Assembly: GCF_037975245.1 (NCBI RefSeq)
Contig: NC_092568.1
Span: 3,627,001-3,691,000 of the forward strand
DNA: 64,000 nucleotides
From: Apostichopus japonicus
Lineage: Eukaryota; Echinodermata; Holothuroidea; Aspidochirotida; Stichopodidae
Reading direction: 5' to 3'
This document shows, one piece after another, positions 1-12,500 of this stretch. The position numbers and the translations under genes were made by a program. Each line of letters begins with the position of its first letter. The stretch's first letter is position 1. The notes beneath the pieces were generated by a model, which was not told where the DNA came from, made no database searches, and saw nothing but the letters and a program-made list of their open reading frames with translations.

Positions 1-1440
1 TCATTTTCATCATTTGCGGTCCTATCTGTGTGTCACCTATTTACACGTCTTCGTTTTACTTCAGAAGATCATTTGTTTCACTAATTCTAATATCCGAAAT
101 CTTCACATTTGCATGTATTACCCACAGTGCCGACGACTCAATACATATAGGCTAAGGGAAGAAATGTTGTTAATTTCGGTAACAATATTCAAAGTGTAAC
201 GGCATATTGCTCTACATACGTAATTCGACAGCACTTATAGGTACAAGATTCATGAAGCGATATTGCTTATCTCATTTTATCTTTATTTTCGCTTGGCAAC
301 TATCTTAACTTTCAAAATTAAAATCCTGTTAACAAAAAAAGATCAAATGCGTTCCATAAATTTAACATTAAATGAAATACAAACGTTATTAAATTAATCA
401 TTCAAGTCCAATAAATGATACTATGGTAGCCAGTACCTTTCCGAAATAATTACCTTGATATTTTCCTTAAAACTATATTCGTTAATGTTAAAATAATCTT
501 AAAATACTTACGCAAAGTAAACACATATGGAATGGCTTTAAATTGCTTGCATTTAAATATATGTTCCTTTACCAAAATTATTCAAGGTTAGCTACCTGGT
601 CACACCCCTTCCCCCCACAAAGGAAGGTTTATTTTAATGTTTGCGCAGATAAAAAAACGCTGTGAAAATAATTACAAAGTACAGATGTAAACTTGCAATA
701 ACATAAAAATTTGTTAGATTTTCTCGATTTCATTGTGGCAAAATGTACAGTTCACGGTAATGGTGTTTATAAAACAAAGATATGATTAATTATATGGAGA
801 ATAATACACTGAAACCATCTAATTTGAACAACGGAAAGGGATAGAGTATAATATAAAGCCCAAGATGATTGCGATATATCCAGAGATTTCTTTTGAACTC
901 GGATTGCCATAAGAGTTTACTGTAAACAGATTTACACGTTAAATAATGACGGTGTAACATACTACTTAACCTATATACCGGGGTTTGGAATGCTATGGTC
1001 TAGATTATTAAAATAGTTACTCCATGACTTTGTAATATAGTTAATAAGCCAATGGTATTCAAGAAATTGATTACTAATGCCCAAAATACTAACCATATGG
1101 TATTACATGTAGAAAGTACCATTTTCTTCTTGCTCGTTTACAAAGTAGATGCCCTTTCTGAACCAATGAGGGTAAGCAATGAGTTCATTGACTACTAAAA
1201 TTATTATTCCACAACGACTGACTCAGAATTAATGTGTCATTTTTCCTTTTCCCCGAGTGAAATCCCCTATTTACAAAAATATTGGGCTAAGGCTAACACA
1301 TCTTTCCAAAATTCATTCTACTCAAGTTAATTTGCATGCCTATTAACATCATCCCCATATACTTAAATATTCAATGTATATTCATAAACAACAGGAAACA
1401 AGTCCCTGACTACCGCTTTTTAACGTACGTGCAAAACATG

Positions 1441-1830
1441 CAACGCAGTGTATGGATATGACAATCATTCTTAATACCACCTTCAGAATAATCTTGAATT
1501 ATATAGATTCGAGTTTCCACGATCTGGTTTCTGTCTCCAAACAAATCGAAAAATACAAATTACTAATGAACAACATTTTACCTTTAAGTGCAACGCAATG
1601 TATGGCTATGTCAATCATTTTTAATACCACCTTCCAGAATAATCTTGAATAATATAGATTCGACTTTACACGATCTGGTTTCTGTCTCCAAACAAATCGA
1701 AAAATACAAATTACTAATGAACAACATTTTACCTTTAAGTGCAACGCAATGTATGGCTATGTCAATCATTTTTAATACCACCTTCCAGAATAATCTTGAA
1801 TAATATAGTTTCGACTCAAACTATCTGTTT
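1441..1830. repeat. Tandem repeat, ~150-bp unit, about 2.5 copies
   Basis: A unit of about 150 bp starting CAACGCARTGTATGG recurs at 1441, about 1590 and about 1741, and the last unit is cut short. The same array, with its own small deletions, is at about 22201-22575 in copy B, so it predates the duplication. Short ORFs across it are products of the periodicity, not genes. Confidence 0.9.
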
Positions 1831-2330
1831 TTTTACCGTCATACTAGCGATGTCAATGTTGAAGGTAATGCTTAGGATGTAAAATCCTCTCCAAAAACCA
1901 AATAAATATCGTTCTGACAGCTGTAAAGAGACCATTTTAAAACCAGTCAATGTTCCTGCTCCCGCTGAAATGGACTTACTAATATTCATTTTTAAACCTG
2001 AAAATTCCACCAAAAATTTTTAAATGGTTGGGTAAACTGCGAAAAGATCGTTCGTTTGCTTCGCCAAAGAACCTAGTGTCATCAGCATATAGAGTCAATT
2101 TATATTCTCTTCCACCGATATCAATACCTCGAATGCAATCATCATTGTATATTAATACATTCAATATCTGAGCACATAAGATAAAAAAATATATGGGGAT
2201 AGTGGGTCTCCTTGCCGGCATCCTCTTTCAACAGGAAATTATTGTGATGGAAACCATTGATGAGGACAAAAGAGGAAGCACAGTTATAAAATGTTTCAAA
2301 ACACTTGAAGATACGTGTTTTTAATTCGTT
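1830..2330 (-). pseudogene. LINE (non-LTR) reverse transcriptase relic, copy A
   Basis: Read on the minus strand, overlapping frames give pieces of a non-LTR retrotransposon reverse transcriptase: a segment resembling the 'GDPLSPYLF' region, the catalytic block YADDT (near 2075), and a following 'FSGLKMN' block. These appear in the right order but in different frames with stops between them, so the fragment is dead. It lies in intron 5' to the calmodulin-like exon 5 and is also present in copy B, so it inserted before the duplication. The LINE clade cannot be named securely from this piece. Confidence 0.8.
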
Positions 2331-2362
2331 TTTAAAGTATGTTTTCACGTCTATATTTTTAG

Positions 2363-2478
2363 TGCTGACGACATTCGTCACGTCATGAAGACGTATGGTG
2401 ATACTCTACTCACCGAGGATGTTGAAGAAATGCTGAGAGTTGCTGGGGTAGATGGAGATGGAAATATTGATTACATGG
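2363..2478 (+). CDS. Calmodulin-like exon 5, copy A (EF-hands 3-4)
   Basis: This 116-bp exon has a pyrimidine-rich acceptor ending AG at 2361-2362 and a donor GTAATT at 2479. It encodes a stretch aligning with the third and fourth EF-hands of calmodulin ([13 protein letters not shown]... then [10 protein letters not shown]). It is nearly identical to 23089-23204 of copy B; one visible difference is leucine in place of proline in the linker. The upstream exons are outside the window. The exon 6 found in copies B and C was not found downstream, because homology ends first at about 6600. Without that exon, read-through adds two codons and then a stop. This copy may be broken or may use a different last exon. 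Confidence 0.8.
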
Positions 2479-3960
2479 GTAATTAATTTATTTTTCTCAA
2501 TACAAATTGAAAGGACTAAAAGGAAACATAGTTCGTTACGACTATTAGTCATGTAAATTGTTTTAAATCAACTTGGAGATTGCAATCGGCATCTACGGTT
2601 TACTATCAAGTTGGGAAACCCCTAAAACTAAGGATGACTAATTAAGTAAACTATCCGGTATATCACATCACAATGTTTTCTCTACTTGAGTGTAATAATA
2701 TCGCCCTTAAAAGTAAAGGGTAAGCACCACGCTATATTTGTACATGGTAAAATACTGATGGACATAAGACGAAAGATTTAGACTATTATTAGTCGCGTCG
2801 AGTGCCAGACCGGAGTTAAAAGTAAATATGTTAAATGCCCCCTTTATTGTCTTTTGAAGTTACGTCATGAAACCTAGTATATATTATTCTTTATCAAATT
2901 TCTCACGGACCCCGGGACTGTACCCCAACTGAATCCCCACGAGTCAGGCGTGGTCCCTGGATCCAGATCATAATTCCGGATAATCCAAGTATAACTGCAT
3001 AGAACAGAAAGGATTAGTATGTTCACTCGTTCGAACGAATATTGTAGAAATTACACAATTATCTGTCTGTTTTCTACTAACACTTTCGTTTAGAACCTGA
3101 TACCACATGTCAGATGATTACATTGCATATTGATCGAAAATAATTATATTAATACGATTCCGATAATTTCATCGCACATCACGAAGCTAATTGTAAGTAA
3201 TAATTAGCGATGGTGATGCCGTTGGTACATAAAATTCGTTTTTTTTTTACAAACTTGCCTACACGTAATGACGTATTTCATAGCTTCTAGATCCCAGTTT
3301 TTTTGTATTGTTTCATTTACCACAATTTCTTTCAAGTCAACAAATCACACATCATCTGTATAAAATCGCAATCACCTTGCAGTCTGAAACTATAACGACA
3401 ATCCAAAATTAAAGATCTCAGGATAATTAACAACCATTTACACAACATTATTACATATTCATGACTAACGTTGCAACAAAAATGTACGAATTCCAGAAAG
3501 TGATTCATGTAACTGATTTATATTTCACACAATACAAACGAAATACTGCGTGGTATTGAAAATTAAGACTTTAGACATTTCCTACATGCGTTAAATAACC
3601 GCAATATAGTGACAATTTGATCTCCAAGTATTATATACCCAGATAATATACTCAGGTTTATAACACACTGCATAGAGCAACCGAAAGTAGGACAGACCCC
3701 GATTCGGATGGGGCCACAAACCGGATATTTGGAATACATCATCGTTGAGTATTGCCTCCAAAGTTAACAGACTTCCCAGTTCACTCTTTCAAATAGCACC
3801 AGTTACATTTCATACGTAAGGACTAACTACAACCGTTGAACCAATCTATACCGTTATATTGCTCGTCACAAGTAACACAACCGCCGTTTCCGTTGATGAG
3901 TGCGAAATCCATAGAAGAAACAAAAATTAAAAGCGTTAAGGAGTCATTTAGGTAAAGAAG
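2479..3960. other. Intron / 5' flank of GPCR copy A
   Basis: This non-coding stretch matches 23205-24909 of copy B, allowing for indels. It is the intron downstream of calmodulin-like exon 5 and also contains the upstream region of the nested receptor gene. The ~230-bp segment at about 3565-3795 is single here but present twice in copy B. I see no clear TATA box. Confidence 0.7.
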
Positions 3961-4974
3961 ATGGATGCGAACGGAGTTGAAGTTACGATTTTACCCACCG
4001 ATTCGCCTGGTTATGTTTTTGAAGATCCGACACAAAGAACACTTTTGTCCGTTATAGTAATACTTGTGGCGGCTGTTGGCATTCCTGGGAATATATTGGT
4101 TATGATTGCTGTGACTTTCTCGAAAAGATTGCAAACCAAGACCAATTCATTTGTCGTGAATTTGGCGTGTTCTGATCTTGCAGCGTGCCTCGTCCTCCCG
4201 TTCCAAGTTGTCGCTTTGTTGAACGATAGTTGGCCATTGCCAGACCCGTTGTGTACCTTTGTTGCTGTTGTTGTCTGGGTTGGTCTTGGTAGCAGCGTAG
4301 TCAATCTCGCCTTAATCGCCTTTAACCGTTTCACGTTAATAACTAAATCACGTACTCACTACGACCAACTATATTCAAAGAGAAATCTTGTCCTTATGTT
4401 AGTTTCAGCATGGATCATTCCGATCGTCCTGGTTACGGCCCCACCCTTGTGTGGCCTTGGAGGAATCGGCTACTCGGAGCGGTATAAGATATGTTCAGCT
4501 GACTCAACTCATCCTTTATCGGATGTTTACGCATTCATCATCAGTGTTCTCGTTGGATTTCCATGTTTGATCATTATTATTACATGTTACGTCAAAATTT
4601 ATCGCTTCATTCGAGCTAAAAATCGCGAGCTGTTTTCCAACAACGCATGTAGAGGAGAAAGCACTGGCCACGCCCAATCAGCGGCCTTCAAAAGACAAGT
4701 GGAAGTGACAAAGAACTTGTTTTTGGTGGTGTGTTCGTACATCATCTGTATAATGCCCTTTGCTATCAACTGTTTGATACCACCCAGCTACCCTGCCATT
4801 CCTTGGGTGTCGATAATTCTTATTGCTAACTGTTGTTTGAATCCAATCATTTATGGACTAAAACATCCTCAGTTTCGAGATGTATTTCGACATATCCTAT
4901 CGTGCAAGTTTAGACTTATTCCAGAGCCATCGAAGCTATTGCAGACTCTCACAACCAGTTCTAACGGCGCATAG
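3961..4974 (+). CDS. Class A (rhodopsin-family) GPCR, copy A
   Basis: This intronless gene encodes 337 residues with seven hydrophobic segments. A short N-terminus of about 25 residues is followed by TM1 with the GIPGN motif (N44), TM2 with LACSD (D72), TM3 starting near C98 and ending in NRF (122-124) where most class A receptors have DRY, and TM4 with W151. C178 in the second extracellular loop should pair with C98. TM5 has P201, TM6 has P266 but no tryptophan in the CWxP position (it reads CIMP), and TM7 ends NPIIY (294-298). A cysteine at 315 could be palmitoylated, and N88-D-S is a possible glycosylation site. The overall look (NRF, PGN, NPIIYGL) recalls the melatonin-receptor/GPR84/Tre1-moody neighbourhood; the ligand is unknown. 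The first ATG follows AAGAAG, and a possible poly(A) signal AATAAA lies at 5113-5118. It sits just downstream of calmodulin-like exon 5, on the same strand. Confidence 0.95.
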   Translation: MDANGVEVTILPTDSPGYVFEDPTQRTLLSVIVILVAAVGIPGNILVMIAVTFSKRLQTKTNSFVVNLACSDLAACLVLPFQVVALLNDSWPLPDPLCTFVAVVVWVGLGSSVVNLALIAFNRFTLITKSRTHYDQLYSKRNLVLMLVSAWIIPIVLVTAPPLCGLGGIGYSERYKICSADSTHPLSDVYAFIISVLVGFPCLIIIITCYVKIYRFIRAKNRELFSNNACRGESTGHAQSAAFKRQVEVTKNLFLVVCSYIICIMPFAINCLIPPSYPAIPWVSIILIANCCLNPIIYGLKHPQFRDVFRHILSCKFRLIPEPSKLLQTLTTSSNGA

Positions 4975-5112
4975 AAGGCTAATTGGGTACTGTATTTCAA
5001 AATACGTGACAATTCTTCCATTAATACACACAGGAGTTTACTGATTTAGACGAAATGTCATGTTCCTTTGAGAAAACGAAAACGAAAAAAATGATTTAAT
5101 AACTCTTTTGAC

Positions 5113-5118
5113 AATAAA
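5113..5118 (+). terminator. Possible poly(A) signal for GPCR copy A
   Basis: AATAAA about 140 bases after the stop codon. It is not kept in copies B and C, where the next AATAAA is further down (26251 and 44298). Confidence 0.4.
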
Positions 5119-6439
5119 CTACGTTAACTGTGTTCCTAGTGATTCCCTTGTCCATTCTTGTTCTGGCATTTCTAAGAATATGATGTAACACTGTAAACCT
5201 GAAAATGGTTTAATATTTAGACAATGCTTTTTAGTGTTGATTTCAAATGTTTGGTGGCATTTTTTACTCTTCTTTAGCTTTCAAATATATTTTAGAATTT
5301 TCACTAATATTAATACATTAATAACATATAATACAAATGAATGTAACCCAAAATATATGCATTCAACTCTCAATATGAAAACCCGTTCAATAACAAATAC
5401 GTAGAGATTACTTGGCTCGGCAAGGCCTCCCAGATTTTTGCAATATGTTAAAACGGATGCATAATAGAGGAAAGACGGTTCGGTTTACTTCCTACAAAAA
5501 CAAAACTGATAAAACTAGTATGCTGACCACATATATGTTTGATTTATACAGCATCATGGATGTTGTCTCAAGGTAAACTAAAATTTCAGTTGTTTAGGGT
5601 ACTCTTCCAGCATATATAAATTGAAAAGAAATGTTGTTCATCCTTCTAAGAATGGTCGAAAGATGGTTTTGTAATGATAATAAATAATTGTGTCCGCTTT
5701 TCTGCTGTATCTGGTTTACCATTTTAACTTAATCCTAAATGATATTGTTGATGGTAGTGAGAACGATATTCAGCTGATAACAGTATATTATAATATTGTT
5801 CCGTTACGTCTCGAATCTCCGAAAGGAATATAATAACGGAGCGAGAAATTAGTATATTTAGGACAGAACCAGGATTTATTCACCTATATATACATATACA
5901 GCTTTACAACCTTTCTGAGGCTTAAGGCCAAAGACAACAAATTGTAACAAGCCAAGTCTCTAACTCTTAGACGAATTATCTATGAGTCGCATAACTAATA
6001 TTATTGGGATTTACCTACGCTTATATTAACATTAATGATTGACTTTACTCATTATCGTTTTCGGAAGATCGATTAGGCTATCCGGAAACAACTCACAGAA
6101 TGTCACATACCGTATTTTAACTTCCGAAACGAGAATCGCTTCCTTGTAATTGTCACTTTTTGGATTTCGGGAGAATCGCCAAGACGTGTAGCGTACTTTT
6201 AGAGACCTCCCGGAAACGACAACCGGAGATGTATGTTGTACCCGTAACAAAGAATAATATTTTGCTGAACCTTTAAAGTATAATATAATGATTTTCATTG
6301 CTGTTTGTTTTCGAAAGTGAATGTATTTACTCCATGTGTTATCCTCATGTCAACAACATTTATCTAATATGGCGGTTATGAAAGCTAGATTAATTCAATT
6401 TTAACATGAGAGTCTTTTATTATGAATAACAGTTTATGT

Positions 6440-6640
6440 TTCAAATTGCAATGAGTTGGAAAATCCAGAAGAGTGAAAAAGTTCCAGCCTCCACCGAGAT
6501 TCGAAACCAGTAAGGAAGTTCGTCATTCCATTGTCGGATTTTGCCACATGTATCGAACAATGGCTGGTTCTGGTTTGGTGTCATATTTTGCCCTAGTCTA
6601 GAGATCACCCATGATGATGCTAACCAAATCGGAATCCTAA
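6440..6640. repeat. SINE-like repeat lacking its tRNA-like head, copy A
   Basis: The body matches the repeat at 28100-28310 and 57880-58135, but the tRNA-like part is missing. The sequence passes from the 3' side (GAGATTCGAA) straight into the other flank (ACCAGTAAGG). Both deletion ends carry TTCGA in the complete copies, so the loss looks microhomology-mediated. Copy A keeps extra sequence after this (to about 6630) that is also present beside the 57.9-kb copy. Confidence 0.7.
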
Positions 6641-7310
6641 GTTCGGATCTCGAAAGACATACTTTGAAGAGACTGTTAAATGAAATGGAAATAAACTACC
6701 AAGGCAAATGGAAATAAACTACCAAGGCAAATATATATGTATATAACAAGACTAGAAGTACACATTATTAGAACCATACATGGAGACAATGAATAGTTCG
6801 TACATCTGTATAACGGGTACTACTAGTTTGCTCCTTCCAGTTAAGGATTATGTTTATATCAATGTAGTGAAAAATCTAGTACTCTATGATTACCTTCAGA
6901 AAGCTATGAAAAATACTTTCAACTTTGTTACAACTAACAGAACTATCGTGGCATCAACAACTGATCTAAGACGTAATACTTTAATGTCTACTTAAATATA
7001 TAGGAGTCAATAGTGAACCATACATTGTTTTATTACTGTAATCCGTTTTGCTGTACTACTTTAGTGATCTCAACTCATCCTTAGTTCTTCTGATTTGTTC
7101 ACATATTTTTTGTTCTATTACAACTCAATTACAATATCATTAAACGTGTTGTAAGTTAAAACAATAGCATTCTTTTGTTATTTGTCTGAATGTCATTTGT
7201 TCAAATTTTTAATAATCTACGTTATTCTACAACAAGAGCTATACTGCCGCGTAAGCAAGATGACATTGTTGAGATACACTTTGTTGATATATGAGAGGTT
7301 CCTGTTTCTA
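6640..7310. other. No gene seen
   Basis: AT-rich unique-looking sequence with a 26-base direct duplication near 6682-6730. One 71-codon ORF at 6780 has no recognisable content. Confidence 0.5.
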
Positions 7311-7332
7311 TATATATATATATATATATATA
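7311..7332. repeat. (TA)n microsatellite
   Basis: An uninterrupted TA tract of about 22 bases that abuts a Penelope-like 3' fragment, as at several other places in this window. Confidence 0.95.
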
Positions 7333-7475
7333 GATAAGTGATTGGAGGTAAAACAGCCAATGTTTGGTTTTTGCAGAGCTTTCGAGCAAACTAGCTCTTC
7401 TTCAGTGCATGATCACCGAAAATGACAAGGAGTAGCAGGAATTTAAACTATTTTATAGAGAAGAGTGTCGGCAAA
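7333..7475 (-). mobile_element. Penelope-like element 3'-end fragment
   Basis: On the minus strand this matches the 3' untranslated end of the full element at about 46997-47140, including the block ...GCACTGAAGAAGAGCTAG... followed by GCTCGAAAGCTCTGC and GGCTGTTTTAC. No coding sequence is attached. The end of the fragment abuts a TA microsatellite, consistent with 5'-truncated insertion into or beside TA repeats. Confidence 0.85.
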
Positions 7476-8340
7476 ACTGCAAAACGTGCGACTTAGATGA
7501 GTGATTACGCCACTGCCGTGGCCAGACATTAAAACAATTTATGTGGTGAGAATATTTCTCATACTGGCCACCCGTGACCACTCAACTTAGTTGGGAGTGT
7601 TCTGTAATGCACCTGAAAGAAAAGTGCAATAACTTTTTACAAGATGCAAGTATTTTACCTGTGTGCATTTAATGTGTTTTCTGTTTTATCCCGTGGAATT
7701 TGACACAAAGGAACCTACTTGATGGTGTAAGTATGTATAGGATACGCCTTAGTTTTGTAACAATATATCTAGTTACAAAGGATACGGTGGGGAACGTAAT
7801 TTTTGTTATGTGGATACACCTTTAATATTGATGTCAACAACCCTATTGTTTTATATTGACATCAAAGGTAATTTGATGTCAACAAAGGTTAATAACTGGA
7901 AAAAGCACTTATTAGCCAAAGAACTCGATATTTCTACTTGGATAAACTTCACCCTTGGTATGTTGATCAAGTTTATCAAGTGCTGTAGATCTATTATTTT
8001 ATGCCAAAGATTCCCATCCAATAGGTAAAATGGTGGCCCTGCTGGTGACCCCTAGGCAGTTTGCCTCCTCTCTTTTCGCAATTAAGAAACTTGCAAAGCT
8101 TGTTTAAAAGAAAAAAGGTAGCTGGTAATAGTTTTATGCTTTTTACCTTCTTTCTGTAAATGTTCCACATTTCTGAAACAAAAGAGAAAAAGATTCATTA
8201 GTTCTTGTGGGCTTACGTAGTGTTGATTGTCTTAGTGATAGTCGTGTTGTGAACATGTATTTAATAATATATATAAAAAAGTGCTTTCAGATCAGAAAAC
8301 CACCCACTATGTTCACTTTGCAGATGTAACCATCAAACTT
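7476..8340. other. No gene seen
   Basis: No exon-like or transposon-end structure could be supported. ORFs at 7810 and 8281 are short and show no conserved motif. Confidence 0.4.
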
Positions 8341-8359
8341 AACATGGAAGGTTTTGTCA

Positions 8360-8565
8360 TTGTCAACTTAGAAGCATGGATACTTTCCATACTTGGCATA
8401 TGGATGCACAGCTCAATTGTTGTTGGTGTAGGTGAAAGGTCATCTGCGTCACCAGCAATCAATTATGTGAAAACCTTTTAAACATGATATCTCATGGTAG
8501 AAATCATGGATATACTCCTCGCATGTGGGATATGGATTTTTCATATTGAGTACATGGATCATGTA
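8360..8565. repeat. Degenerate repeat of ~110-bp units
   Basis: Two diverged units (from about 8360 and about 8470) share AAAACYTTTTAAACATGAT and CATGGATA...GGATATGGAT-type stretches. A third unit is at about 9575-9660, on the far side of the 8574-9521 insertion. The transposon therefore interrupted a pre-existing low-copy repeat. Confidence 0.6.
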
Positions 8566-8573
8566 GTTGTGGT

Positions 8574-9521
8574 CATAGGCGTACGGGACCATTTCAGTTT
8601 GGGGGGGGGGCAGAAACTTTTGTGCCCGAAAGTTCCCGTGACACTATCTAAGCGGAGCGCCACCATCGGTTGGCGCGTGAAGTACAAGAACTTTTTGGCA
8701 AAAAATGCCTCTCAGATTGCCGGAAATGGCACTTCTGAGGCCTTGCAAGTTGCATTTAAACATTCTTTATTTTATAATCTCACGTTTTAGAAATTAACAC
8801 TTCCCCAAAAATTTGGTAAATTAGAAGAAGAAAAAATGGTAACATCACTTTGAAGGGGAAAAATAGGACAGTATATTTTTTAAGCTCCTATTTAGTTACC
8901 GTATATATTATTTTAACACAGTACTCAGCTACCTCCAGAAAAACATACATTGTTCAACGACACGTATGCGGGATAATGTCGATGTGTCAGGTGAGACTGC
9001 AGTTTGTCTCACAAAAAAGTAGAAAAAATAACAAAGAATATGATAAACATGTACTTCTAGGCTTATAGGCACTCCCTCCCCCCCCCCACCATCCATGAAA
9101 AAGAAAATGTTTCTTATATGCACTCATGTCGGGGATGTCCAGGTATACAGTTGACTAGTTAGATCACATGATGTCACCACGATTGTGAGCGGCGTTCCCT
9201 GTAAATAATTGTGGGCGATAGTGCAAAAAGCGCGGTAGCCCAGATGAGCTGCGCTTGCGGCGGTGTTACACGGAAATATTCGGGCATCATGATGCTAAAT
9301 AAAGAAAATCATTAGGCCTATATTAATATTAATGTCACAAAACATATTACATAAAACGCTCTCCACAGAGTTGTCGGGCAAAAATTCTAAGATTCGGGCA
9401 AGCTACTGCATATTTATATATATTTTTTTCTCCTCTTAGGCTGCCCGAATTTTTCAGAACTTTTGCCCGAATTTCTTGTCCTCTGGAAATTTGGGGGGGG
9501 GGGCCGCCTCGTACGCCTATG
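8574..9521. mobile_element. Non-autonomous DNA transposon with CATAGGCGTACG ends
   Basis: A 948-bp element with perfect 12-bp terminal inverted repeats (CATAGGCGTACG at 8574 and CGTACGCCTATG ending 9521), flanked by the perfect 8-bp direct repeat GTTGTGGT (8566-8573 and 9522-9529). Poly-G runs lie just inside both ends. Matching gcccgaa-type sequences near both ends give a looser subterminal inverted repeat. No transposase ORF is visible. An 8-bp target duplication and CA...TG ends fit the hAT superfamily; that assignment is inference. Confidence 0.9.
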
Positions 9522-9529
9522 GTTGTGGT

Positions 9530-12500
9530 TGGAGCTTAAATATCATTTGAGGTCACTAGAGGTCAAACTCTGAAAACTTTTAAACATGATAGCTCAAGGT
9601 AGGAATGATGGATACTTCTCATACTTAGTGTGTGGATGTAACACATTGAGAACAAGATCCCTATTGTCATTAGTGGAGATGTGCATTGCCGCGTACAGTA
9701 GACTGACCCGTGATTCACGTCATAGTGTAATGGTACATCAAAATAGTGGTTCAGGACATTTATATTGGTGAACAAGATCTATGGAGTCATTAACTCCTCA
9801 ATGCATTTTGCATTCTGGTTTTGACTTAAGGCCAAGGAGTTGATAGTAATTACATATTTCTTTGAGAACATGTCATGAATTCAACATATGAGATGTTGAA
9901 TTTCCCAACCTCTGTTGATTGCAAAGTTCTTGAATTAATAGCATTGAAAGTTGTTAGTACCTCACAAGTGTATTTGGCACAATCATATGTCTAGTGGTAT
10001 CGCTGAGACGTTTCAGCGGGTCCTCCACCTGCCCTTCGGATGCTGCTGTTTCCATATTTATCTCATTTAACATTACCATGGCACGGCACGGCATGGTTGA
10101 TATTGATATGTTAAATTAAATGTAAGACAGGAAAAACAAATTAGCGTTCCGTATATATTGCCATCATATACGTGCTTAAGTGTGTGCACGCCATATACTC
10201 TCCTTTTAATGCTGACTCTGATCGTTAACTGATATAATTTGCAATCGATGAGTTAGGAGGTCAGCATTAAAGGCAAAGCTTTATATTATTTAAGTTTCTA
10301 TACACAATTTATTCGTCAGGGTACTGAAGTGATAAGTAAGTGTTATGGTACCTACCTGTCTATTTACTATCATATTTATCATCTTTATTATTTATAACTT
10401 TGGTATATTACATTTTATGATATTCCAAAGTAAAGTTTCGATTTGAGGCGTCGTTCTTATTGGTCGGTTTTGTCATGTGACCTTCTTTGTAAGTGTCTGG
10501 AATTTTAACTTTGCCAACAAACTTGTTTGTTCGATATTGGGGGTAACCAGCAGTATCTGGTACAAACGCAGTTTGTATTTTAAGAAATTTAACGCAGCTA
10601 TATACCTGCATCAACATTTACTATACTATTTACGGTTGTATCCTACTAAAAAACAAGGATGAAAATAAAGTACATGTGTACATTGTAGTCAGTTAATCCG
10701 AGAAAATCACCAGCTGAAGAATGTAGCTATAATTAGCTGAACAAAGCTGGTCATCATCACTATCCTTTAATTAAAAGAACATTACTATCCTTACTATGGC
10801 GAAATTACTTTATACCAGTTGTCACGCTTTTATTTTTAGTGGGTGGGGGGGGGGGGTATTGCGATGAAGGGCGGGGGTCAGACGAGGAGTGGGGAGTTTG
10901 TCAGGTGCCAAGTACCAAGGTACCAGGATGAAAGGACCACAATTCTTCTCTTAAAGCTATATATGTCATGCATTTCAGTGGGCACAATGTTGCATATGTC
11001 ATCACCCAATGTTATCATCATACCAACTTCAGTTGATACAATATGACACTCTCATAAATATGCATTCGGTCAAGTACAATATAAGTAACTCCAATAGAAA
11101 AGTTAATGTTAGCACAATAGCCAAATGGAACTATCCAAAACTGAGTCCAGAAAAATGTAGGCTTGAAAAGATTCTGGCCCCAAAACGTCCAACCAAAATT
11201 TGGGGTCCACATGGGCCTAAAATATTAGCTGTGAACCAACAGTCAGGAACAATAGGGCACACCTCACTATATTACAGATACACAGCAAGTATCGCAAATA
11301 TCTATCACTCTGTATATGAGTTATCCCAGACTCAGAAAGGGCCACAGATGAACACACACACAATCTTGTTTTCTATTATATTAGCTACAGCCTACAACCG
11401 ATGACATTTCCCTTTATTCTAACCCTTTGTTTGGACAACCGATGAGTATTGTTCTCTATTGTTCGACAACTGGTGACAGGAATTTCTTTTGTCCCATGTC
11501 ACCAGTTGTGAGGCCAACACATGACCACACACATACATACATGCCGACCTGACTGCATATGTTCCTTTGCTTCCAGTGAAGAACCAAACATAAATAATAA
11601 TTTCTTGGTTCTTTAAACTGGGAAATTGTAGCACATCATAGACATAGGTGCTCACACACCAGACAATTGACCTTTGACATATTACGTGGAATATGCAAAG
11701 ACAATATTATAGCACTGAAACTGGTGGATTTCGACTCTCAGAAGCCACAGTATTTACAAATTAGCTTCAACTACCAACGATGCTGTTCGGGATAATGTTG
11801 CACTTCGAAAATAACTTTTAGAATAAGTATCGGAATTTTTCATGACTGTACCTTCAGTAAATATGGTTGTGAAATGACAAACTTGTAGCACTTAGAGATA
11901 TATACATATTGTGAGTAAAGGTATCTCATAAATAATTCGCTGTGGTAATTCACACGTCTAATTTCTTTCAGTGTGAAATGGTTTATTTGCTTTAAAGGGA
12001 AATTAAATTTTTTACAGCACTGAAAAAGGTTTTGACTCTAGCGGGCTACCAGGCGATCTGCCCTTTCTTACAGGAGTTACTGGATAGACCAAGCCTGGGG
12101 TGGGAGTTGAACCCACCTTCTAGAAGCAAGACCATCTGTTACTGAATACTGCAACTCGTTTAATACTTTGCTGACACTGTTTGTAATATTGAACATAGAT
12201 ATGAAGATATCTGTATAAGACTAAGCAGTGAATAATTTGAACCAGAACACTGCTGGTCATAAGGTAGGTGGAAAGCTTTCTGACTTTCCATAAATAAAAC
12301 AACACAGTGATGTGTATATCACATGCGGCACATTTAACATACTATATAGTAACCCTTTGCCAAGGGGTTGTTCATACTTCCCACTGACATTTTCATGGAA
12401 AATTAAACATTTATGGTATAAGTGCTACTGGATATATGCTCCTTGTTTTTAAGCATGGTAGGATCTGCTTATCCATATTAGTCATACTACGCATATGAGA

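Larger units (their letters stand above)
1..6600. repeat. Segmental duplication copy A
   Basis: From its first base this stretch matches 20706 onward almost base for base, with small indels, through the calmodulin-like exon, the receptor gene and its 3' flank to about 6600, where similarity to about 28310 stops. The window edge cuts copy A, so its earlier calmodulin-like exons should lie to the left. Compared with copy B it lacks a ~390-bp element (expected near 5787), lacks the (TA)n tract with the small structured insert (expected near 5350), and lacks the tRNA-like head of the SINE near 6510. It therefore looks like the ancestral, less invaded arrangement. Confidence 0.95.

Noticed and set aside
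4011..4334. 107-codon minus-strand ORF inside the receptor gene (also 24960-25283 and 43121-43324)
   Set aside because: Shadow of the receptor coding frame; it is preserved only because the sense protein is.
11009..11404. 131-codon plus-strand ORF
   Set aside because: Composition looks like translated AT-rich non-coding DNA, with no motif. The overlapping minus-strand ORF is equally unconvincing.
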